A stretch of 64,000 bases of DNA from Linyphia triangularis (lineage: Eukaryota > Arthropoda > Arachnida > Araneae > Linyphiidae). Position 1 is the stretch's first letter; every line of letters starts with the position of its first letter. Of the stretch, positions 44,663 through 57,145 are shown in pieces. Location: contig OZ021727.1 in NCBI GenBank assembly GCA_963978545.1, forward strand, positions 96,299,762 through 96,363,761, in the 5' to 3' direction. A program made the position numbers and the translations under genes. The notes under the pieces are model-generated. The model was not told the DNA's origin. It saw nothing but the letters and a program-made list of their open reading frames with translations, and did not search any database.

Positions 44663-45063
44663 CAGCAATGTTGCCAGCGCAGATTGCTTGTTGTGCATGA
44701 AATAATTTCAATATTTAAATGAGAGCTGGGGCCCAAGTAATGTCCCCTTTGTGAAAAAGGGGAACGAAACATTGCTGCAATAAATTCATTTTGCGATTTA
44801 AGGGTAAATTAATAACCTTTAGCTTAAAAAAAAATCGAAGGTAGCGAAAATGATTCCAGTTACGATCTGAAAGTTTCTAAAGAGGAAGCTCTATGCACAG
44901 TGCAAGTGGTCGCATTTTGCATAGAGCTTCTGCTCTATGCGACTCATAGAATATGTTGTTCCAATCCTGCGCAAAAACTGGAAATCTAGAAAATATGGTT
45001 CACAGATTGCAAAGACTTTGCAATCTGTTTTTATTTGCATTTCAACTTTAAGTTGAAATGCAA
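44663..45063. repeat. Hairpin block, unit 1
   Basis: CAGCAATGTT (44663) pairs with AACATTGCTG (44768), enclosing TCCCCTTT/AAAGGGGA (44743/44756). GAAGCTCTATGCA (44885) pairs with TGCATAGAGCTTC (44918). ACAGATTGCAAAG/CTTTGCAATCTGT (45002-45028) has a 1-nt loop. TTGCATTTCAACTT/AAGTTGAAATGCAA (45035-45063) also has a 1-nt loop. Present in all four units. Confidence 0.9.
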
Positions 45064-45552
45064 TTAAAAAAGCAAAAATTACACCTATTGGCGAGATCAG
45101 CTTCAAAACGATATTTCTGATAGTTTACTAAATGCGGTGTTATGGTTATTTTTGCTAAATTTTGTTGAAAACTCATTGCATCTCTTGCATTAATTTCTGA
45201 CACTGTATATAAAAAAAATTCCAACGAGAATACTCTTCTGAAATCCAACTTTCAATAAACTAGAGATATTTTAAGGAAATTAAGATAAGTTTAGTAATCA
45301 TCCTAGATTATATTTAAAAAAATCTGAACTATTTATACTTTTTTCTTACCCTGAGATATCATTTTTACTTACTTTCACGAGCATCTTTGGAACTTCAAAC
45401 AGTTTTGAGAAGAGAGTGACGATTCTCTTCTCATGTAATTTTATGTTCTTGGGTTCCCTATATTATTGCCCTTTGATCTGGTTGGAATCTGCATGTTTCT
45501 TCATAACACCGATATTCAATCAACATAGCATAATGAAAACTTCGTTGGAGAG

Positions 45553-45622
45553 GTTTGTTTGTACGCTCAACGACCTACTTTTGTGCGCAATAACAGTCAA
45601 TCAGGCAGGGACTTAACTCTTC
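45553..45622 (-). mobile_element. SINE family B 3' fragment, unit 1
   Basis: Inverted: AGTCCCTGCCTGATTGACTG, TTGTGCGCACAAAAGTAGGT, CGTTGAGCGTACAAACAAACC. Corresponds to the 3' end of the complete copy at 40554-40742. Confidence 0.7.
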
Positions 45623-48280
45623 GGAGAGATCCTAGAGTAAAAATTGCACAAATCCTTTGTGTGTGGGGAGTTTCTTATTGCCTGATTTATTTGTAACCGG
45701 GATTGATGTTGCTAGACACATTAAATTTTCAATACTATACTAGTATTTTTAACATAATTTAGAATGTAGTTTTTTTCTAAAGTTTTTTAAGTGTTCTAAT
45801 TTTTAGAGGTTTTTGTTATGATAAAAAAGTAGATTTCTTGCTACTAACATTCCCTGCTGTCATAAAAGTGTTTATCAAATCAGACTTTTTAGAGAACTAT
45901 TTAAAATTAAATTCCAGTCCAATACTGAGCAGTTTTTTATGAATTGATCCTAATCTATTGATAGTAATTGCCTCACAGGATTTAAATAGTAAAATTCTGT
46001 TATTATTCTATTACCGTAAGAAAGAAAATTCAGTATTTCTATTTGAGAGAAACAGTTTTAAGGTACATACTTTAAACCTTACTTTTTTAGTGGATGTGTT
46101 AAAAATAAAAGTTTTATATTCAGGGAAGAGACTAAATATATAATAAGAATAGTCAGAAATTTAAATGCTTTTTTTAAGCAAACTTGATTTTTTCATCCAA
46201 AAAAAAATACCTTTCCTTATTTTCCAATTAACACAAAATAAACGAAAAAATATATAAATTTTTACATATAAGCTACTTGGTTACAAGTATCCTGAAACCT
46301 GAACAAATAAGTGATTGTTTTATGAAAATTGAACTGTAAATTTAATTGCCTTTTTAGAAATTTCCTCCAGTGAGCATAATAACAAATATTACTTTAAGTA
46401 TGTTTTGAAAAACAAGTAAAGTTAGGGTATTACTAGTGGGTTAATTTAGATATTTCACTGTAAAAAATCACTGATCAATAAACTATATTTTATAAATGTT
46501 GTGGCACCAGGCAGAGTATGCTGGTTGGATCATCGGATGGATATTTATTGGTTAAGTCTGCTGCTGTGCATTGCAGTGAAGTGTAGTGAAAAGAGGAAAA
46601 GGGGTATGTGGTGATAAAGAAGAGAACGGTGTACTCCTGGTCTAGTGCAAAAAGTGGAGGAATAAAATATTGGATTCTGACGGTTGCTAGAGGACAACAT
46701 TTTGGGGACGTTGGGACATTTTGGTGTTGTTGAGACAAGTGCCACTACCATGAAATAAGTGATTTTTCCACTCCTGCCTGGCTGCCTTTGTTCCAAGTAT
46801 ATGTATATATATATTGTATTTTTACTGAACAAAGTTATATCTCAATTGTTAAACTTGTATGTATGCCTTTTAATGTTTTTTAAATTGAGTTTTAGTATTT
46901 TATGCCATGGAATACCCCCCCCCCCTCCCTTTTTTTATTTGTGTGTGTATTATGTTTCTTATCAATTGTGGTGCTTAATTTGGAAATCAACGAAGATCTC
47001 AACCTTTGCAATTCGCTGTATTTATTTCTAGCAAAAATGTTGTATAACCGACGACAATGTACATTGACTCCAAAACTGAAATGATTTTTCTTGAATATTA
47101 GTTTTTGTGCATTCTGAAAGCTCTGTTTAATCATATTTCAAATCTTCAAGGCACTAACCAGTTTAAAGAAAAATGCAGACTTTGTTTTGGATATATTCAT
47201 AATTATAAAGTTGCATCATTTCTGTTGAATTATATGAAAATTTGAAAACCCTTAGGTCACGTTAGGTAAGAAATTAACATGTGCTCACCATTCAATAATT
47301 GTTAGGTTTAGCAAAACTATCATTTTGGTGATTTATATTTTAAATTAAGAACTTAAACAGGTTCAGAAAAAATATTTGAATTTGTATATTTTATACAGGG
47401 TACATTTAGTTGTATTAATTAGTACTTTTTATTGATTAAATTTTTCCATTACAATTATTAAAAATACTATTTTGTATCTTAACTTAAAAAGTTGGATCTG
47501 ACAGAGCTGTTTTGTTATTCTAACCAAAATAAGAAAAATGCATGTCACAACTTTATACCATTCCAAAAACAAGTACAATAGTAATGATTTGCCTTTTATT
47601 AACTTTTCCATGTTCCAGGCTAACTTTCTCATTAATAACATATTAAAGTTTTCTTATATAAATATATTTAATAATATATCAAACGTCCAAAAGTAATTGT
47701 CATGGCTTATCTCTAGAGCCATCTATTCTAAGTGTTAAATAAATTAATAATAAAATTAATTTTTCTACAATTAATTTAATGCATTCGTAATAAAGTGTTT
47801 CATACAATGGGAAATAATTTTTAAAATTTCATTATTTTTTCTTAAAAAATTTCTAAAATGTATGTAACTGAACAAAGCATCATTGTCCTGACATATTACA
47901 TTGCACTCAATATTTTAACTACATAATGCAGCTACATTCTATTTTTGTGCCTATTCTCAGAACTTTTATTTCTTTAGTAAGCTGTGTGACTAATTATTCT
48001 TAGTTGGCACAAATATTTTGGAAATTTTGAAGTTCTGTTTCATTAGAGTTATGTTTAATTCACATCTTTTTCCTGGCATCTACAAAAAAATACTAGGTGT
48101 GTAGGAAAAAAAAATTATCTTTTAGAAAATATGTACATTAACTTTAATGTGCCAGCTTCTAATTACGTTAATTTCATCATTGCCCTTAGCATATAAAGAA
48201 CACAATAATGGAAAACCAGGATAATGAAGCTTGTTATGTATTAAAAATATAATTAAAATTGATATAATTTTAACAAAACC

Positions 48281-48675
48281 CATTGTGGGCCACAGAACCT
48301 GGAAACTTTCTGATTCTGAAAAAAGTGAAGGGAATATCACAGAGTTTTTGAAAAAATTGCCAATATCAGGGAATTTTTCTATTGTTTTGAAGATACCTTT
48401 CCCCGTTCATCTGTATTTTAGAGCCATTTTCCTGGAGAATTGTGGTAATCATTAAAAGTTTCATGTTACAGTATAATTTAAACTTTTCAATGCTGCCAAA
48501 GCTATTTAAAGTAAATGGCATATTTTCTCCCTTGGCATAAATGTTCTATTCGATCTACACATTTGAAAAAATGAGGAAATTTGAAAAAAAGTTTTCCATA
48601 ATATCAGGGAATTTTTTAGAAATATGTCAGGGAATTATCAGGGAACTTTTTTTCCTGATTTTTGTGGCCACCCTG
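48281..48675. mobile_element. CAGGGTGGCCACA-type MITE, unit 1
   Basis: The left end CATTGTGGGCCACAGAACC (decayed) and the right end, inverted, CAGGGTGGCCACAAAAATCA. Contains several TCAGGGAATT repeats. The relative at 42599-42987 lies outside the array. Confidence 0.75.
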
Positions 48676-49573
48676 AGTACCTCACTACTATTCTATTGTA
48701 AATTAATTATTATTATTATTATTTTGTTATTTTAATAAGCATTTTTTTTAAATCTCATTTAAAAAATTGTCATATTATTAAACGCCATTATCTTACAATA
48801 GTGATTTTTTAAAAAAAAATTTCATACTCACAATTAAAAAATTTTTACGAGAAAAGAAAACGAAGTTCTGTGTATGGCAAGAGAAAAACTCGTTTACTTA
48901 AAAGCCTCGAAAACTATTCATACTAGGATTTTAAAAGTTGTAACTACTAGACATTAAGCAATCAGTTACACAATACTTGATTTTGTATAATAATATTTCT
49001 GTCAAAAATTTACATTTGATTTTAAATCTATTTCAGTATGAAAATCTACTCAGCAAAAAGAAAGTTGTTCTTCATGATAAAGAAGTGATCACAAATGTCT
49101 GTAGAACTTGATGATCAGAAAAGAAATGTCTTGATTAGCTGCCTGTGAAAAAATTAACGAGGTGTGTATATATATTGTTGCACATAGTTAAAATTTATGG
49201 TTGATGTTAGAAGTTGCTTCATTTTAGGTTTCTTTTTGTTAAGTTATTCATCTTTTAACCTTCAACATTACTTCTTTTCTCCCAACAATATGCTTTAATT
49301 AGCACTTTGTACTTTTGACATAAAAACCAATGCCAAAACCAACCTGAATTAATTTTCTGGTATATCTACATCTTTATTGACTAGATGATCAGCTTTGTTT
49401 CCCAGCCCATTCGTAATGTTGTGAGCCGTACATTCCATGTGAATTAGTTAATTAGCATATCTCGCGTTTCTGCCAGTTGATGGTAAAATTTATCGTCTTT
49501 AATTTTGAAATATACAAAGGCGTACAAAATTTCAAACAGCTTGATTACACAGAAAAGAATGTTAATAGTACTG

Positions 49574-51216
49574 CATACCTGCCAACTTGTACGAATCATC
49601 CGTACAATGTTCGGATTTTTACTATTTTGTACGGGTGTACGAACAGCTAAAAAAATCGTACGGATTTCACGGTACTTTTCGTTTTTTCCCTAAAACCGTT
49701 TTTTTTTTTTTTTTAAATTTTTTTTTTTTTTTTTTTTTATAAATATTTTTTTAAGTCACCAACGAAACCGAAACGATTTTCCAAAGCTGCCGCGTCCGTC
49801 AAAATATTTATTCACACTCCAAGATTGCGCATATGTTCAGCACTAAAGCGCGTTGGCGAGGATGCATTGTTTTCTTTTCTGTTGCCAACTAGATTTGGCA
49901 AACCAAACCACTGCTTCGATTTTTCGGGCTTTACAGATTAATAAAGAAGCAGAAAACCGAAAGTGCTTTAGTTTTTTAATTCTACCTTCTTTTGGACTGG
50001 ACTCCAAAACGTAAATAATAGTACTGGACTTGCGCGTAAATAATAGCACTAAACACGGCGCCGGGGATGCACTGTTTTCATTTGTGTTGCCAACGGGACC
50101 TGGCGAACCAAACAACCATTGCTTTGCCTCAGACTTAAGGGATTAACAAAGATTCTGAAAACCAAAAGTGCTTTAGATTTTGGTTCTTCCTTCTGTTTGG
50201 ACCGTACAATAATGTTGCGCGTATATAATAAAAGTACTTAAGCGCGGCGCCGGAAATTCATTGTTTTCATCTGTGTTGCCGACGGGATTTGGCGAACCAA
50301 GCAACTGTTTCGTTGTCTCGAACTTTAGAGATAATAAAGTAGAAAACTGAAAGTGCTTTAGTTTTTTTTTTATTCTTTCTTCTTTTGGACCGTACTCCAA
50401 CGCTGCGCACTAAATCGTGACGCCGCCGTTTTCAATTGTTTTGGCGGCACTCACCGAACGACTGTTTCGTTTTCTCGGACTTTAGAGATTAAAGCACTTT
50501 CGGTTTTCAGCTTCTTTGTTAGTCTTAATTATTTATTTTAAAATATCCAAGTTAAACAATCCTGGTGTAAAATTCCAGAAAATATCAAGTTTTTTTGGAG
50601 TTTACTTCAAACCAAGCGGTTTACTTCTAATCATCAGAAATTCAAACAAAGAAACAAATTTTGCATTCTGCTCTATCTATGCATCTGATATTAAGATTTC
50701 TCATGGAGGATTTACTGATGTCGAAGTTCATATCAATTCTAAAAAGCACAGTGACAACATCAAATGTATTAATACGAATTCGAAAGCCTGCATAATTGAT
50801 ATTTGTGCGTGTGATTAAACACTTTGAATACCACCAACTCATTGTATGTTTCACTAGAGTTTTTGTGTCATAAAGCATGTTTTATTTAGGTGTAATGTAG
50901 ACTAAATCTTAAACCTCATCAGAGATTTCATCGTAAAGTTTAAATTTGATTTATTTTTAAATCCAAGTTAGTTTTTTTATTTTATAATTTCCATTTTGTG
51001 CTAAAATGTAACAATTTGTTATATTTGAGAGCAATTGAATACTATGCAATTTTTTTTTTTTTTTTTTTTTTTTTTGCATTTGTAATAGAATTTCTATTAT
51101 TTCTATATTACATTCATAAATATTGTCGCTATTTGACTTTCCATGAGTCATAGGAATGCAAATATTTGTTCCGTAAAAATTGTACTAATTTGAAAATGCC
51201 AATGTTGGCAGGTATG
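49574..51216. mobile_element. 1.64-kb hAT element in unit 2, empty site known
   Basis: Terminal repeats CATACCTGCCAAC / GTTGGCAGGTATG (13 bp, perfect). Flanked by GTACTG (49568-49573 and 51217-51222). Units 1 and 3 show the uninterrupted site. Read as GTACTGCA the duplication would be 8 bp, the hAT length, if the first CA belongs to the target. The interior has about 3.5 tandem ~190-bp units (starts near 49859, 50064, 50250, 50427) and a zinc-finger frame. Confidence 0.9.
50516..50818 (+). pseudogene. BED-type zinc-finger fragment of a hAT protein (unit 2)
   Basis: The recognisable part reads FAFCSIYASDIKISHGGFTD, then VEVHINSKKHSDNIK. This follows the hAT BED-like pattern F-C-x-x-C-x(n)-S-x-x-H-G-G-x-x-D-x-x-x-H-x-x-S-x-K-H. 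The second metal-binding Cys is Tyr here (FCSIY), so zinc binding is doubtful. The frame upstream of about residue 40 shows no domain, and the frame ends at TAA 50816-50818 without catalytic regions. It is the amino-terminal exon or a leftover of a non-autonomous hAT. The copy in unit 4 has the same protein. Confidence 0.65.
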
Positions 51217-51246
51217 GTACTGCATTAAAGAAATTGTGTACTTCCA

Positions 51247-51647
51247 CAGCAATGTTGCCAGCGCAGATTGCTTGTTGTGCATGAAATAATTTCAATATTT
51301 AAATGAGAGCTGGGGCCCAAGTAATGTCCCCTTTGTGAAAAAGGGGAACGAAACATTGCTGCAATAAATTCATTTTGCGATTTAAGGGTAAATTAATAAC
51401 CTTTAGCTTAAAAAAAAATCGAAGGTAGCGAAAATGATTCCAGTTACGATCTGAAAGTTTCTAAAGCGGAAGCTCTATGCACAATGCAAGTGGTCGCATT
51501 TTGCATAGAGCTTCTGCTCTATGCGACTCATAGAATATGTTGTTCCAATCCTGCGCAAAAACTGGAAATCTAGAAAATATGGTTCACAGATTGCAAAGAC
51601 TTTGCAATCTGTTTTTATTTGCATTTCAACTTTAAGTTGAAATGCAA
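51247..51647. repeat. Hairpin block, unit 2
   Basis: Same four stem-loops as unit 1. The first-arm context has GCGGAAGCTC instead of GAGGAAGCTC; the stems themselves are conserved. Confidence 0.9.
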
Positions 51648-52137
51648 TTAAAAAAGCAAAAATTACACCTATTGGCGAGATCAGCTTCAAAACGATATTT
51701 CTGATAGTTTACTAAATGTGGTGTTATGGTTATTTTTGCTAAATTTTGTTGAAAACTCATTGCATCTCTTGCATTAATTTCTGACACTGTATATAAAAAA
51801 AATTCCAACGAGAATACTCTTCTGAAATCCAACTTTCAATAAACTAGAGATATTTTAAGGAAATTAAGATAAGTTTAGTAATCATCCTAGATTATATTTA
51901 AAAAAATCTGAACTATTTATACTTTTTTCTTACCCTGAGATATCATTTTTACTTACTTTCACGAGCATCTTTGGAACTTCAAACAGTTTTGAGAAGAGAG
52001 CGACGATTCTCTTCTCATGTAATTTTATGTTCTTGGGTTCCCTATATTATTGCCCTTTGATCTGGTTGGAATCTGCATGTTTCTTCATAACACCGATATT
52101 CAATCAACATAGCATAATGAAAACTTCGTTGGAGAGG

Positions 52138-52207
52138 TTTGTTTGTACGCTCAACGACCTACTTTTGTGCGCAATAACAGTCAATCAGGCAGGGACTTAA
52201 CTCTTCG
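52138..52207 (-). mobile_element. SINE family B 3' fragment, unit 2
   Basis: Same fragment as at 45553-45622 in unit 1, at the equivalent place. Confidence 0.7.
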
Positions 52208-54865
52208 GAGAGATCCTAGAGTAAAAATTGCACAAATCCTTTGTGTGTGGGGAGTTTCTTATTGCCTGATTTATTTGTAACCGGGATTGATGTTGCTAGA
52301 CACATTAAATTTTCAATACTATACTAGTATTTTTAACATAATTTAGAATGTAGTTTTTTTCTAAAGTTTTTTAAGTGTTCTAATTTTTAGAGGTTTTTGT
52401 TATGATAAAAAAGTAGATTTCTTGCTACTAACATTCCCTGCTGTCATAAAAGTGTTTATCAAATCAGACTTTTTAGAGAACTATTTAAAATTAAATTCCA
52501 GTCCAATACTGAGCAGTTTTTTATGAATTGATCCTAATCTATTGATAGTAATTGCCTCACAGGATTTAAATAGTAAAATTCTGTTATTATTCTATTACCG
52601 TAAGAAAGAAAATTCAGTATTTCTATTTGAGAGAAAACAGTTTTAAGGTACATACTTTAAACCTTACTTTTTTAGTGGATGTGTTAAAAATAAAAGTTTT
52701 ATATTCAGGGAAGAGACTAAATATATAATAAGAATAGTCAGAAATTTAAATGCTTTTTTTAAGCAAACTTGATTTTTTCATCCAAAAAAAAATACCTTTC
52801 CTTATTTTCCAATTAACACAAAATAAACGAAAAAATATATAAATTTTTACATATAAGCTACTTGGTTACAAGTATCCTGAAACCTGAACAAATAAGTGAT
52901 TATTTTATGAAAATTGAACTGTAAATTTAATTGCCTTTTTAGAAATTTCCTCCAGTGAGCATAATAACAAATATTACTTTAAGTATGTTTTGAAAAACAA
53001 GTAAAGTTAGGGTATTACTAGTGGGTTAATTTAAATATTTCACTGTAAGAAATCACTGATCAATAAACTATATTTTATAAATGTTGTGGCACCAGGCAGA
53101 GTATGCTGGTTGGATCATCGGATGGATATTTATTGGTTAAGTCTGCTGCTGTGCATTGCAGTGAAGTGTAGTGAAAAGAGGAAAAGGGGTATGTGGTGAT
53201 AAAGAAGAGAATGGTGTACTCCTGGTCTAGTGCAAAAAGTGGAGGAATAAAATATTGGATTCTGACGGTTGCTAGAGGACAACATTTTGGGGACGTTGGG
53301 ACATTTTGGTGTTGTTGAGACAAGTGCCACTACCATGAAATAAGTGATTTTTCCACTCCTGCCTGGCTGCCTTTGTTCCAAGTATATGTATATATATATT
53401 GTATTTTTACTGAACAAAGTTATATCTCAATTGTTAAACTTGTATGTATGCCTTTTAATGTTTTTTAAATTGAGTTTTAGTATTTTATGCCATGGAATAC
53501 CCCCCCCCCCTCCCTTTTTTTATTTGTGTGTGTATTATGTTTCTTATCAATTGTGGTGCTTAATTTGGAAATCAACGAAGATCTCAACCTTTGCAATTCG
53601 CTGTATTTATTTCTAGCAAAAATGTTGTATAACCGACGACAATGTACATTGACTCCAAAACTGAAATGATTTTTCTTGAATATTAGTTTTTGTGCATTCT
53701 GAAAGCTCTGTTTAGTCATATTTCAAATCTTCAAGGCACTAACCAGTTTAAAGAAAAATGCAGACTTTGTTTTGGATATATTCATAATTATAAAGTTGCA
53801 TCATTTCTGTTGAATTATATGAAAATTTGAAAACCCTTATTTCACGTTAGGTAAGAAATTAACATGTGCTCACCATTCAATAATTGTTAGGTTTAGCAAA
53901 ACTATCATTTTGGTGATTTATATTATAAATTAAGAACTTAAACAGGTTCAGAAAAAATATTTGAATTTGTATATTTTATACAGGGTACATTTAGTTGTAT
54001 TAATTAGTACTTTTTATTGATTAAATTTTTCCATTACAATTATTAAAAATACTATTTTGTATCTTAACTTAAAAAGTTGGATCTGACAGAGCTGTTTGGT
54101 CATTCTAACCAAAATAAGAAAAATGCATGTCACAACATTATACCATTCCAAAAACAAGTACAATAGTAATGATTTGCCTTTTATTAACTTTTCCATGTTC
54201 CAGGCTAACTTTCTCATTAATAACATATTAAAGTTTTCTTATATAAATATATTTAATAATATATCAAACGTCCAAAAGTAATTGTCATGGCTTATCTCTA
54301 GAGCCATCTATTCTAAGTGTTAAATAAATTAATAATAAAATTAATTTTTCTACAATTAATTTAATGCATTCGTAATAAAGTGTTTCATACAATGGGAAAT
54401 AATTTTTAAAATTTTATTATTTTTTCTTAAAAAATTTCTAAAATGTATGTAACTGAACAAAGCATCATTGTCCTGACATATTACATTGCACTCAATATTT
54501 TAACTACATAATGCAGCTACATTCTATTTTTGTGCCTATTCTCAGAACTTTTATTTCTTTAGTAAGCTGTGTGACTAATTATTCTTAGTTGGCACAAATA
54601 TTTTGGAAATTTTGAAGTTCTGTTTCATTAGAGTTATGTTTAATTCACATCTTTTTCCTGGCATCTACAAAAAAATACTAGGTGTGTAGGAAAAAAAAAT
54701 TATCTTTTAGAAAATATGTACATTAACTTTAATGTGCCAGCTTCTAATTACGTTAATTTCATCATTGCCCTTAGCATATAAAGAACACAATAATGGAAAA
54801 CCAGGATAATGAAGCTTGTTATGTATTAAAAATATAATTAAAATTGATATAATTTTAACAAAACC

Positions 54866-55260
54866 CATTGTGGGCCACAGAACCTGGAAACTTTCTGATT
54901 CTGAAAAAAGTGAAGGGAATATCACAGAGTTTTTGAAAAAATTGCCAATATCAGGGAATTTTTCTATTGTTTTGAAGATACCTTTCCCCGTTCATCTGTA
55001 TTTTAGAGCCATTTTCCTGGAGAATTGTGGTAATCATTAAAAGTTTCATGTTACAGTATAATTTAAACTTTTCAATGCTGCCAAAGCTATTTAAAGTAAA
55101 TGGCATATTTTCTCCCTTGGCATAAATGTTCTATTCGATCTACACATTTGAAAAAATGAGGAAATTTGAAAAAAAGTTTTCCATAATATCTGGGAATTTT
55201 TTAGAAATATGTCAGGGAATTATCAGGGAACTTTTTTTCCTGATTTTTGTGGCCACCCTG
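54866..55260. mobile_element. CAGGGTGGCCACA-type MITE, unit 2
   Basis: Same as 48281-48675, with one TCAGGGAATT changed to TCTGGGAATT. Confidence 0.75.
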
Positions 55261-56185
55261 AGTACCTCACTACTATTCTATTGTAAATTAATTATTATTA
55301 TTATTATTATTTTGTTATTTTAATAAGCATTTTTTTTAAATCTCATTTAAAAAATTGTCATATTATTAAACGCCATTATCTTACAATAGTGATTTTTTTA
55401 AAAAAAATTTCATACTCACAATTAAAAAATTTTTACGAGAAAAGAAAACGAAGTTCTGTGTATGGCAAGAGAAAAACTCGTTTACTTAAAAGCCTCGAAA
55501 ACTATTCATACTAGGATTTTAAAAGTTGTAACTACTAGACATTAAGCAATCAGTTACACAATACTTGATTTTGTATAATAATATTTCTGTCAAAAATTTA
55601 CATTTGATTTTAAATCTATTTCAGTATGAAAATCTACTCAGCAAAAAGAAAGTTGTTCTTCGTGATAAAGAAGTGATCACAAATGTCTGTAGAACTTGAT
55701 GATCAGAAAAGAAATGTCTTGATTAGCTGCCTGTGAAAAAATTAACGAGGTGTGTATATATATTGTTGCACATAGTTAAAATTTATGGTTGATGTTAGAA
55801 GTTGTTTCATTTTAGGTTTCTTTTTGTTAAGTTATTCATCTTTTAACCTTCAACATTACTTCTTTTCTCCCAACAATATGCTTTAATTAGCACTTTGTAC
55901 TTTTGACATAAAAACCAATGCCAAAACCAACCTGAATTAATTTTCTGGTATATCTACATCTTTATTGACTAGATGATCAGCTTTGTTTCCCAGCCCATTC
56001 GTAATGTTGTGAGCCGTACATTCCATGTGAATTAGTTAATTAGCATATCTCGCGTTTCTGCCAGTTGATGGTAAAATTTATTGTCTTTAATTTTGAAATA
56101 TACAAAGGCGTACAAAATTTCAAACAGCTTGATTACACAGAAAAGAATGTTAATAGTACTGCATTAAAGAAATTGTGTACTTCCA

Positions 56186-56586
56186 CAGCAATGTTGCCAG
56201 CGCAGATTGCTTGTTGTGCATGAAATAATTTCAATATTTAAATGAGAGCTGGGGCCCAAGTAATGTCCCCTTTGTGAAAAAGGGGAACGAAACATTGCTG
56301 CAATAAATTCATTTTGCGATTTAAGGGTAAATTAATAACCTTTAGCTTAAAAAAAAATCGAAGGTAGCGAAAATGATTCCAGTTACGATCTGAAAGTTTC
56401 TAAAGCGGAAGCTCTATGCACAATGCAAGTGGTCGCATTTTGCATAGAGCTTCTGCTCTATGCGACTCATAGAATATGTTGTTCCAATCCTGCGCAAAAA
56501 CTGGAAATCTAGAAAATATGGTTCACAGATTGCAAAGACTTTGCAATCTGTTTTTATTTGCATTTCAACTTTAAGTTGAAATGCAA
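56186..56586. repeat. Hairpin block, unit 3
   Basis: Same four stem-loops as in unit 1, stems unchanged. Confidence 0.9.
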
Positions 56587-57075
56587 TTAAAAAAGCAAAA
56601 ATTACACCTATTGGCGAGATCAGCTTCAAAACGATATTTCTGATAGTTTACTAAATGTGGTGTTATGGTTATTTTTGCTAAATTTTGTTGAAAACTCATT
56701 GCATCTCTTGCATTAATTTCTGACACTGTATATAAAAAAAATTCCAACGAGAATACTCTTCTGAAATCCAACTTTCAATAAACTAGAGATATTTTAAGGA
56801 AATTAAGATAAGTTTAGTAATCATCCTAGATTATATTTAAAAAAATCTGAACTATTTATACTTTTTTCTTACCCTGAGATATCATTTTTACTTACTTTCA
56901 CGAGCATCTTTGGAACTTCAAACAGTTTTGAGAAGAGAGCGACGATTCTCTTCTCATGTAATTTTATGTTCTTGGGTTCCCTATATTATTGCCCTTTGAT
57001 CTGGTTGGAATCTGCATGTTTCTTCATAACACCGATATTCAATCAACATAGCATAATGAAAACTTCGTTGGAGAG

Positions 57076-57145
57076 GTTTGTTTGTACGCTCAACGACCTA
57101 CTTTTGTGCGCAATAACAGTCAATCAGGCAGGGACTTAACTCTTC
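57076..57145 (-). mobile_element. SINE family B 3' fragment, unit 3
   Basis: Same fragment as in unit 1. Confidence 0.7.

Larger units (their letters stand above)
43990..48924 (+). repeat. Tandem array unit 1 (4,935 bp, no hAT insertion)
   Basis: Starts AGGATTTTAAAAGTTGTAAC and ends where the same sequence begins again at 48925. Contents in order: hairpin block (44663-45063), SINE B tail, a (TA)n-bearing stretch near 46800, a C run near 46914, and the CAGGGTGGCCACA MITE (48281-48675). No convincing protein-coding gene: frames are short, low-complexity or equally open on both strands. The empty hAT site is at 44633-44638 (GTACTG). Confidence 0.95.
48925..55512 (+). repeat. Tandem array unit 2 (6,588 bp, with hAT insertion)
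   Basis: Same order as unit 1 with the hAT insertion at 49574-51216, which accounts for the extra length. Differences from unit 1 are scattered single substitutions and small homopolymer changes. Confidence 0.95.
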
